A DNA stretch of 64,000 bases, taken from assembly GCA_977006965.1 (NCBI GenBank), contig OZ345353.1, positions 1,426,001 to 1,490,000 of the forward strand, read 5' to 3'. The notes under the pieces were generated by a model, which saw only the letters and a program-made list of their open reading frames with translations, did no database searches and was not told the origin of the DNA. A program made the translations under genes and the position numbers. This DNA is from Phymatolithon calcareum. Lineage: Eukaryota > Rhodophyta > Florideophyceae > Hapalidiales. This document shows positions 11,101 to 20,900 of this stretch, in pieces. The first letter of the stretch is position 1. Every line of letters begins with the position of its first letter.

Positions 11101-13140
11101 ATGGTCTCAAAGCAGGCCCCAATCTCTGTCCCACTGCTCTTCATCTGTTTCATTCCCGGACTTTTTCTCTCCGCATTGCTTCGGCCACATCGCGAGAATG
11201 TATTCGCGCATAATTCCATCTCGTCCCACAACTCGTCGTTCCCAACGCGTTCCTGTGAGGCGCCATCGTCCATCAAGGAGCGCTCGCCACCTCTTCATCC
11301 GACATGTATTCAGTTGCAGCAGCTAGGTGCAACTTTCATCCGTCTGCGGCTATCTGCACGCGCGCCGACCATTGAAGCATCTCTTGCACCAAAGACGCGC
11401 TACGCAGGCGTTCCAATCGCGACAAAACATTTCAACTGCACGCTATCTACAAGAGACTGTGTTTTACTTTTCTCCATCACAAGCTTGCTCCCTGATACAG
11501 ACTACTTGGTGACAATAAGCGGGCTTGCTGGGACGCGGCGGGAGACACTTTGTCGTCGTATTTTCGCAACATTACCTTCTTCTGGTAATTTGCTTCGCAA
11601 TGCAGGGTTCGAGGAGGCAGGCGATGCGCCGCATACTGCAACCCGTTTCTTGCGCAGTGAAGCATCAACTCCGCGGCGTTGGACGCCTTTTTATAACGGT
11701 GGGGTGCGTCTCGCATGCGGTGGCGCCAGCGGTGTGCATCCAAGGTCTGGTGCATGTTGTGCGGAATTTGGATACACCCCATTCTCTGCGTTTGATGAAT
11801 CTGATGTGCAGAAATTCTTTGGCGCGCACCAGGCCGTCGTTGTTAATGACGCCGCAGACACATACCTCTTTGGAGCATGGTTCCGCGTCTCCGCGGATCT
11901 CCTTAATGCAACATCTGTAGGCGAGAGTCGTCGTGACGCACTCGCGATGATCGTATCATGGCGCTGGGAGGATGGTTCTGTTGACGACGGCGTCGTGGTC
12001 CCGTTCCGATTATCTCAGACTGCAGTGCGTGAGTGGCGGCTATCTTGCGTGACGGTGCACCTCCCGCCAGGTCGGCGAATCCAGAATTTGCATGTGTATT
12101 TCCACCGCCATGATTTCAAAACGGGCAGTTTGTTTGTGGACGATGCGTTTGCGCGCCCGCTTTTTCGTCACGGCACGGCTTTCCGGGAACGAGATGGTAT
12201 CGTTGACATCGATATACGTCATTGTTCTAGTGCCTACCCGCAACCTTCTCCAAAAAAGTCCCTGGCACAAAGTGGAACACCCCTTCCGCTCTCCTCATTG
12301 CATCTTGTGGCATCTCAGCGCCCATTGCATAATCAGCTTACTATTGCAGTTCCGCTCACTGCCGATCGCGTGCTGCGACTAGAGGCCCTTTCACGGCTAT
12401 ATGGCGGTGGGCCTGTGGCAGCAGCCGTGCTTGTGCGAGGCGAAGGGGAGGTTCGAACTTTTGCGCGAATATGGCATCGGCGGCCCTGGCTTCGTGGCCA
12501 TGTCGACGTGCAGTTTGTCTACTTGGACGCGGCGAAAGCTGCTCCGATCCCTATTAACGCATTGCGAAATGCGGCTGTTCGAATCGCGAGTACCAAGTTT
12601 GTAGTGATGCTCGACGTCGACATGACACCGGCAACAGGCGCATTTGCATGTTTCCGTGATCCGGAAGGTACATTTTTGCACGCCATACTCCCATCAGGGT
12701 CCAAGCGCATCCTCACATTGCCGGTATTTGTGGCGGAGAGTGGGTACCGACCTGCGAGAGACAAGATGGAGTTAATGAATCAACTCGGCATGCGACGAGG
12801 TACCACGTATTGTCTCGATTCACAGAAGCCCGTGCGCGTTTCGCGGTGGTATCGCGAGTCTGAGCCGTATGAGGCTAGGTTTATGGCGGGATACGAGCCA
12901 TATGGTATCGGGCTGCGCGAAGGATATCCCCGTTTTGATGAGCGGTTTGTTGGGTATGGGTTTAACAAGATTTCATGGGCGCTGGGAGCGGAGCGTGATG
13001 GATTTTCTATGGTCGTTCTTAACGACGCTTTTGTAACACATCTGAGTCATGTGGAGAACGAGTGGGTGCAGAGTATTCGTGTGCCGCACTACCTAAACAC
13101 CTGGAGGCGCTATTTTGCTTTTGTGGCGGAGAAAGATTGA
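11101..13140 (+). CDS. Type II membrane glycosyltransferase with GT49 (LARGE-like) domain
   Basis: Intron-less, 679 aa from the ATG at 11101. That start was chosen because a single hydrophobic signal-anchor (residues ~8-27, PLLFICFIPGLFLSALL) follows at once, typical of Golgi type II enzymes. Residues ~66-158 look like a fibronectin-III-type fold (LLPDTDYLVTISGL). Residues ~161-356 begin NLLRNAGFEEAG, a signature of jelly-roll carbohydrate-binding modules. Residues ~409-671 form the GT49 domain: INALRNAAV, the metal-binding DxD at D505/D507 (MLDVDMTP), EPYGIG and FDERFVGYGFNKISW. GT49 enzymes transfer glucuronic acid or related sugars onto glycans (LARGE, B4GAT1). The acceptor here is unknown; a cell-wall or secreted glycan is inference. 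Confidence 0.85.
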   Translation: MVSKQAPISVPLLFICFIPGLFLSALLRPHRENVFAHNSISSHNSSFPTRSCEAPSSIKERSPPLHPTCIQLQQLGATFIRLRLSARAPTIEASLAPKTRYAGVPIATKHFNCTLSTRDCVLLFSITSLLPDTDYLVTISGLAGTRRETLCRRIFATLPSSGNLLRNAGFEEAGDAPHTATRFLRSEASTPRRWTPFYNGGVRLACGGASGVHPRSGACCAEFGYTPFSAFDESDVQKFFGAHQAVVVNDAADTYLFGAWFRVSADLLNATSVGESRRDALAMIVSWRWEDGSVDDGVVVPFRLSQTAVREWRLSCVTVHLPPGRRIQNLHVYFHRHDFKTGSLFVDDAFARPLFRHGTAFRERDGIVDIDIRHCSSAYPQPSPKKSLAQSGTPLPLSSLHLVASQRPLHNQLTIAVPLTADRVLRLEALSRLYGGGPVAAAVLVRGEGEVRTFARIWHRRPWLRGHVDVQFVYLDAAKAAPIPINALRNAAVRIASTKFVVMLDVDMTPATGAFACFRDPEGTFLHAILPSGSKRILTLPVFVAESGYRPARDKMELMNQLGMRRGTTYCLDSQKPVRVSRWYRESEPYEARFMAGYEPYGIGLREGYPRFDERFVGYGFNKISWALGAERDGFSMVVLNDAFVTHLSHVENEWVQSIRVPHYLNTWRRYFAFVAEKD

Positions 13141-13442
13141 GCACGTTGACGATGCTCGTTGAACAAGCGCGCGTGCAATACTGTATCAAAGAAAACTTGA
13201 GCCCTCGTAACGTGCGATCCGATCCCAGCCTGCGACGGAAAAACAAGCCACCTGACGAAATATGCTTATAAAATGTAAGGAAAGGGCGAAAACCACGGTA
13301 TATGTGTAATCCATGCCATCGAAGCATTGACCTCGGCAACAGCAGTCTGCCTTTACGTTTTGTTACTGCCGCCTCATATGCATTTGTTTTTCTTGTTGCC
13401 TTCCGTGGACGAAAAATAGTTGTCAATGCTTTTTCGGGAACA

Positions 13443-13550
13443 GGATTCCTCGGTGTCACAGGTGACACCGGGGAATCCACTAGGCAATCTCACGGAGAAC
13501 GATCAAGACTGAGACCTCAGTGTTGATCGCTATCCGCGAGATTGCCTAGT
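13443..13550. repeat. Adjacent and nested hairpins
   Basis: A 17-nt-arm hairpin (13443-13459 with 13462-13478, one mismatch) is followed by ACTAGGCAATCTC (13479-13491) pairing perfectly with 13538-13550. The second hairpin encloses another (13501-13513 with 13516-13528). Confidence 0.7.
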
Positions 13551-14505
13551 CTTGCTCGACGTCTTGAGAGAAGTGGCCAAGATAGTGCTGTCGATTGCCG
13601 CATGTCTACTCTTGGACAAGCGAAAGTGTCGTGTATCTGGACGTGAGCGTCCCAGATTGTCTTTGGCACTGCTTGTACGGTTGATTGGACACCTGCCGTG
13701 ATTTCGACACTGATGGAACACTGCTTTAAACTAGAAAAGACTGGTAGCCTGAATTTTTACTGGGTAGATCGACCCTGTGAAGGTACATTGCAAAGAGAAT
13801 GTTTTGCCCCTCTTTGGTTAAAGCGTGGATGTTCGCGTTGCGATTTCAGGCGCACCCGATCTCTCCACATGGGGTACTGTCTCCTGGCTTGGCCCGCCGG
13901 AAAACCAAGAAAACAGGTGCCGAATCGACAGGCGCCGAATCGATGTCGTAAAATCGGCTCCGCGCTTACGCAACTTTTTAAGTTTGCCGTTTTCTCGCTT
14001 CGCCTTCTCGTTAGCTGCAGGGGACATGCGACTCCTTTTCTTTCGCTTCTCCAGTGGCTCCGTCAATGTCGCTTTCTCAATGTACGGTCAACCATTCGGA
14101 TCGTACCCTGTTCTTATGTAGGAGGTGCCTGATTCGGCAGTAGTCGCTTCCACGCTCGGTCCCTTTGTCGAAAATTTGGCCGACCGAAACGTTAAAAAGT
14201 CTTCACGAGATGAGGCGGTAGTCTTACTCTCCATATTTCTTGTACTTCTCTTTCGAGCTATACACCTTGACGAATTCGAAAGCTCTGAGTACTTGGCAAA
14301 TATGTCGGTACTGGCTCGCTTTTTTATGCCTCATTTCATGTCGTTTCCGAGAGCGGTGAAAGTAATCAGGCAGATGGTCGAGAACACTGTATCCCATTTA
14401 CGCTGCACCCCTATCTGGTCACGAAAAGGGCGCTTAGCAATCGCGCAATATTTTCTACTCCTTTTCTGGATACAGCTTGGCATCGGCATTCGCCGCCTGA
14501 ATTTT

Positions 14506-14605
14506 GGTCCTGTAAGAATAGCCACCTGGACTGTCTAGATGGCTATTCTTGACATGATCAATTCATCATGAAACCTTGATCATTTCCAGGTGGCTAGAAG
14601 GAACC
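14506..14605. repeat. Nested foldback of about 100 bp
   Basis: The outer arms (GGTCC...AGCCACCTGG near 14506-14529 and the complement near 14586-14605) enclose a second hairpin (AGAATAGCCA / TGGCTATTCT) and a third around TGATCAATTCATCATG. Confidence 0.6.
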
Positions 14606-14723
14606 AAAAGTGGATTCTGAATGCCGTAGAAATGTCCTACTGAAGGTGGAGAGCGACTACCCAGTGGTGTTGACACACAGCAATTACCGAACGCGAGCGT
14701 GGATACAAGATCATCCTGTTATT

Positions 14724-14756
14724 TGTTATTGATACCGAAGATCGGTATCAATAACA
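14724..14756. repeat. Perfect 15-bp-arm hairpin
   Basis: TGTTATTGATACCGA (14724-14738), loop AGA, then the exact complement (14742-14756). Confidence 0.75.
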
Positions 14757-15091
14757 GAAAAAGGGCGGAAGAAACCACAAAAGGATCCATGCTATGTTGA
14801 AATAACTGCGTAGAGAAAATAGATTCTCTTCGCAGAGTATCCGATTTGCGGCTAATGAAGTGTTCGTTGCTTCGTACATCTGTAACCGAAAATGTAGCTC
14901 TTTCTTGTCGCCCCATTCAGTACGCAATACAAGCAATGTAAGGTTCTATCCTTGCCGGACCTTTACTTAATCCCAAAAGAAGATTTCCACGCACAACAGA
15001 AGTACCAAATTTGATGAACAGCCCACAACCACCGCCAAAACAACTACTTCTTTCACACAATGATCGCCCGGCTTGTGCTCTTTCACATTTG

Positions 15092-15156
15092 GATGAGTGT
15101 GCGTTTCTGGTGAAAAGGACTATGATAGTCCTTTGCACCAGAAACATACACTCATC
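15092..15156. repeat. 65-bp palindrome at the left edge of the STAND array
   Basis: Arms of 32 nt (15092-15123, 15125-15156) are complementary with three mismatches around one central base. It lies 42 bp before the point where homology to the NB-ARC gene begins (15198). It may mark or have caused the truncation. Confidence 0.8.
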
Positions 15157-15197
15157 ATGTGCACTGGATCTAATAAATACACGAGTGCCGGAAAACA

Positions 15198-16446
15198 TGA
15201 GAGCGACATCGATGAGGCGGAGAGGAAGATGGACAAATGCGTTCATAAGCTGCTCTCGATACATTCACAGTATTTTCGGGAGCTGCAATCTCCTGCCGTA
15301 TTCTATTGCGCTATCATCAAGGGCTTTCGTAAGGTTCATAAGAAGATACGCGAAGTGGAAGAATACTTGCCTTCATCGACGGATTTGTGGGCTCGTGACG
15401 TGCGCAAAGCGACAATCGAACACCTAAACCACGCTGCGGGTCTTTTAGACGCTTTCTTGAGGGAAATGCGATCAGCTGATTCGGCGAGCAAAATAGTTGG
15501 CGAAAATGACTTCTCAGGAATTCTGCAAAATCTTGAGACGGCGGTGGAAAGTGCGAAACTGGAGTTCGATAATGCTATCAATAAGTTGGACGGCTTTTCC
15601 TAAAGCACAGGAAGTCTGAACTGGGACAGAAATCCGGCAATTCAGAAAATCCAGGATGCAAGCAACGTCTGTCAGTGTTTGATCAAAGACCAGAAGTCGA
15701 CGAGCAGTGCACCATCCTCTAAACACAGAATTGCGCGTTGGTTCAAGTCCATTTTTAAGGCAGTGGATAAAGAAACTGCATTGCATGAAGTACAAGAGAT
15801 ACTTGATGATGTCGCAACATCGCTTGGTAACCATGTCATGCACCTGGGGAACGTTGAGCCTTCGGCACCCAAGCATGGAAATGATGACCAAAATCTCGTG
15901 CTGAACCACTCAAAAGACCAGAATACCAAAAAGTACACAACTTTCGAGGGGAACCTGAAGGGATTAGTTCTGGGTGACTTCGATGCGGTTGAAGGGGTAG
16001 GTGAACAAGACCCTTCGGCTCGTATCTGTGCTGCAATAGGAAAGAACAAGTTGAATTCTGTGCTTGGAATGGGCGGGGTTGGAAAAACTACAGCACTTAT
16101 TGGGCTCGCATCGGACAGCGAAGTCAAGGAACATTTCGTGGATGGAATTTTCACTGTTCGCCTTGGACGGCAGATAACAGCCAAAAGTGTTATTGAACAG
16201 ATAGCAAAAATGATGCCGCTTCGTAAGACCGAACGAACGAAAATCTTGGGAGCGCAATCAGTGCCGGATGCAGTGCGTTCTGCTCAACCCCACTTTGCGA
16301 AGAAAAGGTGTCTACTACTATTGGATGATCTGTGGAACACCGACGCCTCGTGCGATGGGTTCTTGGCAGAGCTGTCGAGACTCCTGGACAACAGCGCAAA
16401 CAGCAGGATTGCTATATCATCAAACCCTCAACTTCTGACCCCTTGA
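15198..16446 (+). pseudogene. Truncated NB-ARC STAND unit 1 of tandem array
   Basis: Homology to the intact gene at 34106 starts inside the N-terminal helical domain (at ESDIDEAERKM), so the start codon and first ~75 residues are absent. It carries the in-frame TAA (15601-15603) seen in all three tandem units, then the P-loop (GMGGVGKTT) and Walker B (LLLLDDLW). It ends at RNBS-B, where the sequence jumps to the upstream flank of the next unit and stops after ISSNPQLLTP. No WD40 part. It is nearly identical to unit 2, 1507 bp downstream. Confidence 0.85.
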
Positions 16447-16483
16447 ACATTCTTTCTCAGTACTGTTCGCTCTACATGCCAGC

Positions 16484-17953
16484 ATGTCAGGCTTCGAAAT
16501 CGCTGGGCTTACCATCGCCGGTGTCGAGATCTTGGCGAGCTTCGCGCTTGCAATAGCAGAGCATTGCAAAGCGAAGGGTAGGAACCAGCAAAGTTTTGAA
16601 GAATGTGTCAAAAGTTTTGAGAAGCTTCGCACCACGTTAATACGCCTCGAGGAAAGCCTCAAAGAAGTTTTGGAAAACTTGAATGAGCACGCTTTAAAGC
16701 AGGTTGAGAGCGACATCGATGAGGCGGAGAGGGAGATGGACAAATGCGTTAATAAGCTGCTCTCGATACATTCACAGTATTTTCGGGAGCTGCAATCTCC
16801 TGCCGTATTCTATGGCGCTATCATCAAGGGCTTTCGTAAGGTTCATAAGAAGATACGCGAAGTGGAAGAATACTTGCCTTCATCGACGGATTTGTGGGCT
16901 CGTGACGTGCGCAAAGCGACAATCGAACACCTAAACCACGCTGCGGGTCTTTTAGACGCTTTCTTGAGGGAAATGCGATCAGCTGATTCGGCGAGCAAAA
17001 TAGTTGGCGAAAATGACTTCTCAGGAATTCTGCAAAATCTTGAGACGGCGGTGGAAAGTGCGAAACTGGAGTTCGATAATGCTATCAATAAGTTGGACGG
17101 CTTTTCCTAAAGCACAGGAAGTCTGAACTGGGACAGAAATCCGGCAATTCAGAAAATCCAGGATGCAAGCAACGTCTGTCAGTGTTTGATCAAAGACCAG
17201 AAGTCGACGAGCAGTGCACCATCCTCTAAACACAGAATTGCGCGGTGGTTCAAGTCCATTTTTAAGGCAGTGGATAAAGAAACTGCATTGCATGAAGTAC
17301 AAGAGATACTTGATGATGTCGCAACATCGCTTGGTAACCATGTCATGCACCTGGGGAACGTTGAGCCTTCGGCACCCAAGCATGGAAATGATGACCAAAA
17401 TCTCGTGCTGAACCACTCAAAAGACCAGAATACCAAAAAGTACACAACTTTCGAGGGGAACCTGAAGGGATTAGTTCTGGGTGACTTCGATGCGGTTGAA
17501 GGGGTAGGTGAACAAGACCCTTCGGCTCGTATCTGTGCTGCAATAGGAAAGAACAAGTTGAATTCTGTGCTTGGAATGGGCGGGGTTGGAAAAACTACAG
17601 CACTTATTGGGCTCGCATCGGACAGCGAAGTCAAGGAACATTTCGTGGATGGAATTTTCACTGTTCGCCTTGGACGGCAGATAACAGCCAAAAGTGTTAT
17701 TGAACAGATAGCAAAAATGATGCCGCTTCGTAAGACCGAACGAACGAAAATCTTGGGAGCGCAATCAGTGCCGGATGCAGTGCGTTCTGCTCAACCCCAC
17801 TTTGCGAAGAAAAGGTGTTTACTACTATTGGATGATCTGTGGAACACCGACGCCTCGTGCGATGGGTTCTTGGCAGAGCTGTCGAGACTCCTGGACAACA
17901 GCGCAAACAGCAGGATTGCTATATCATCAAACCCTCAACTTCTGACCCCTTGA
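16484..17953 (+). pseudogene. Truncated NB-ARC STAND unit 2 of tandem array
   Basis: This has the ATG and the complete N-terminal helical domain, a TAA at 17108-17110 in place of the glutamine codon of the intact gene, then in-frame sequence through P-loop and Walker B to the shared breakpoint and stop at 17951-17953. If translated from the first ATG it gives a 208-aa helical-domain protein. An internal ATG at 17186 could give a 255-aa P-loop fragment. No WD40 repeats. It is probably a by-product of tandem duplication; a function as a separate helical-domain protein cannot be excluded. Confidence 0.82.
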
Positions 17954-17990
17954 ACATTCTTTCTCAGTACTGTTCGCTCTACATGCCAGC

Positions 17991-20900
17991 ATGTCAGGCT
18001 TCGAAATCGCTGGGCTTACCATCGCCGGTGTCGAGATCTTGGCGAGCTTCGCGCTTGCAATAGCAGAGCATTGCAAAGCGAAGGGTAGGAACCAGCAAAG
18101 TTTTGAAGAATGTGTCAAAAGTTTTGAGAAGCTTCGCACCACGTTAATACGCCTCGAGGAAAGCCTCAAAGAAGTTTTGGAAAACTTGAATGAGCACGCT
18201 TTAAAGCAGGTTGAGAGCGACATCGATGAGGCGGAGAGGGAGATGGACAAATGCGTTAATAAGCTGCTCTCGATACATTCACAGTATTTTCGGGAGCTGC
18301 AATCTCCTGCCGTATTCTATGGCGCTATCATCAAGGGCTTTCGTAAGGTTCATAAGAAGATACGCGAAGTGGAAGAATACTTGCCTTCATCGACGGATTT
18401 GTGGGCTCGTGACGTGCGCAAAGCGACAATCGAACACCTAAACCACGCTGCGGGTCTTTTAGACGCTTTCTTGAGGGAAATGCGATCAGCTGATTCGGCG
18501 AGCAAAATAGTTGGCGAAAATGACTTCTCAGGAATTCTGCAAAATCTTGAGACGGCGGTGGAAAGTGCGAAACTGGAGTTCGATAATGCTATCAATAAGT
18601 TGGACGGCTTTTCCTAAAGCACAGGAAGTCTGAACTGGGACAGAAATCCGGCAATTCAGAAAATCCAGGATGCAAGCAACGTCTGTCAGTGTTTGATCAA
18701 AGACCAGAAGTCGACGAGCAGTGCACCATCCTCTAAACACAGAATTGCGCGGTGGTTCAAGTCCGTGTTTAAGGCAGTGGATAAAGAAACTGCATTGCAT
18801 GAAATACAAGAGATACTTGATGATGTCGCAACATCGCTTGGTAACCATGTCATGCACCTGGGGAACGTTAAGCCTTCGGCACCCAAGCATCGAATTGATG
18901 ACCAAAATCTCGTGCTGAACCACTCAAAAGACCAGAATACCAAAAAGTACACAACTTTCGAGGGGAACCTGAAGGGATTAGTTCTGGGTGACTTCGATGC
19001 GGTTGAAGGGGTAGGTGAACAAGACCCTTCGGCTCGTATCTGTGCTGCAATAGGAAAGAACAAGTTGAATTCTGTGCTTGGAATGGGCGGGGTTGGAAAA
19101 ACTACAGCACTTATTGGGCTCGCATCGGACAGCGAAGTCAAGGAACATTTCGTGGATGGAATTTTCACTGTTCGCCTTGGAAGGCAGATAACAGCCAAAA
19201 GTGTTATTGAACAGATAGCAAAAATGATGCCGCTTCGTAAGATCGAACGAGCGAAAATCTTGGGAGCGAAATCAGTGCCGGATGCAGTGCAATCTGCTCA
19301 ACCCCACTTTGCGAAGAAAAAGTGTCTACTGCTTTTGGATGATCTGTGGAACACCGACGTTTCGCGAGATGGGTTCTTGGCAGATCTGTCGAAACTTCTA
19401 GACAACAGCCCAGAGAGCAGGATTGCTATATCAACAAGGGACAACGAGATTGCAAATGAAGCACGAAAGAACAAAGTCTTCTTCGATATGCGTGACCCCA
19501 CTGGTGAGATCTCAAAAAGCATCCTCTTCAAAAACGCTGGGATCGGAAAACCAGCTGAAGAGTTGAATTGGTTTTCGAGAGTTATCGAGGAGCGCGAATT
19601 TGTTGCCGCATGTGACAAGGTTCTCCGTGTTTGCGGGGGACTTCCAATAGCGCTGGCGGTTGCCGGGAGCGAGATTTCGATAAGGTGGGGGTCAGAAGGC
19701 GATGTTCTGCGGCGAGTGCGATTACTGGAAAAGTACGCAGGCGAAATTGAGCACAACAAAAGCAAGTTAACGAAGACTGAGCCGGGCAAAATCAACTACG
19801 AATCAAGTTTGTTCGCTGCAATTCAAGCAAGTCTCGATTCATTGGAGCAGCAAGAGTCCTCCAGCAATAGCGCTGGATCAAGCAATAGCGTCTCTCGAAT
19901 GTCGGCAGTTGACATGTTTCGCGCTCTTTCGGTGCTCAAGAATCAAGCGTTCGTACCGCTTTCCATGCTAAGTCGTCTGTGGGGTGTTTCGGAAGGGCCA
20001 ACTTCAAATGTGAATTTCGTGATGGAAAAAACGAAATGCATAGCCAAGAAGCTCAGCGATCGAAGCTTAGTGACTACTTGCTCTCGCGAAGTCAATAGAG
20101 GTCAAGGGGCTGTCCAAGGTATTACGGTGCACGATTTGGTGCTGGATATATGTCGCGATTTAGCTGGAGAGAATTGTTCATTCTGGCACGAATGTGTGGT
20201 GGATGGCTATGCGAAGGATTTACGTGACACCGAGACTGACAGCAGTGCGCAAGCTCTGCCCACTTCCGGCAAGGGTTGGAACCGAAGTTTGCGCAGAGCA
20301 TCAGTTGATCTCAGGCCTTGGTACAACGAGGCGATCGAAAATGATGGGTATTTGTATGAGAATCTTACGTGGCACCTTGATGGTGCCGGAAAGTTATACG
20401 AGCTTGCAAGGCTATTGCTTGACGTCAGATGGTCGACGTTGCGCGTGAAGGTTGGGGGAATTTTGAGTCTAAAGAATGACTTCGACATTCTGGTGGCAGC
20501 ACTCGATAAGAAGAAGAATGCATCTGGAGCGCAAGCGTCGGGTATTGAATGTAATGTGATTCTGCCGGTGAAAATGATTTTCAAGGCTTTGCGGTGTGGT
20601 TGGTCTCGAATCAGGGCACATCCACAAACGATATCGTTTGAAATGTTTGGTCGACTCCTTGATTTAAGCCAAGAAATGTCACTGGTGAAGAGTTTTCTAC
20701 GAAATGTGGAAGAGTGTGCTGTCGCTCCATGGCTTTGTCCACTTTCCCAATGTCTTGCCAACCCGAAAGATGGTCTAGACTTGGAAACATCATTTGAAGG
20801 AAGTTCTGTACACAGATGTATTCCTCTGGACGTTGCGTTTTTTCCTTGTGGATCTCTCGTTGCTGTTGCTATTGGGAGGGATATTGTTGTTGTGCAGACT

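Larger units (their letters stand above)
13141..15091. other. Intergenic with a cluster of foldbacks
   Basis: No gene supported. Short frames lack motifs. Three foldback structures occur (13443-13550, 14506-14605, 14724-14756) before the palindrome at 15092. Confidence 0.5.
15198..19434 (+). repeat. Tandem 1507-bp duplication of the 5' half of the STAND gene
   Basis: Equivalent points (internal stop, P-loop, ATG) recur at exactly 1507-bp spacing: for example the two intact ATGs at 16484 and 17991, and post-stop frames at 15679, 17186 and 18693. Units 1 and 2 break off at the same base after CTATATCA and fuse to AAACCCTCAACTTCTGACCC. Unit 3 runs on into the complete gene. Very few differences separate units, so the duplication is recent. 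Confidence 0.9.

Noticed and set aside
15679-16184. Long minus-strand frames opposite the P-loop region in each STAND copy
   Set aside because: They repeat with every copy as antisense of the NB-ARC coding sequence and have no domain of their own.
16332-16556. 74-codon plus-strand frame across the unit 1/2 junction
   Set aside because: It is an out-of-frame reading of STAND sequence; only its last 26 codons matter, as an upstream-ATG frame.
18615-18617. Stop codon as part of an intron
   Set aside because: No GT-AG pair around it; the intact gene has CAA in continuous exon here.
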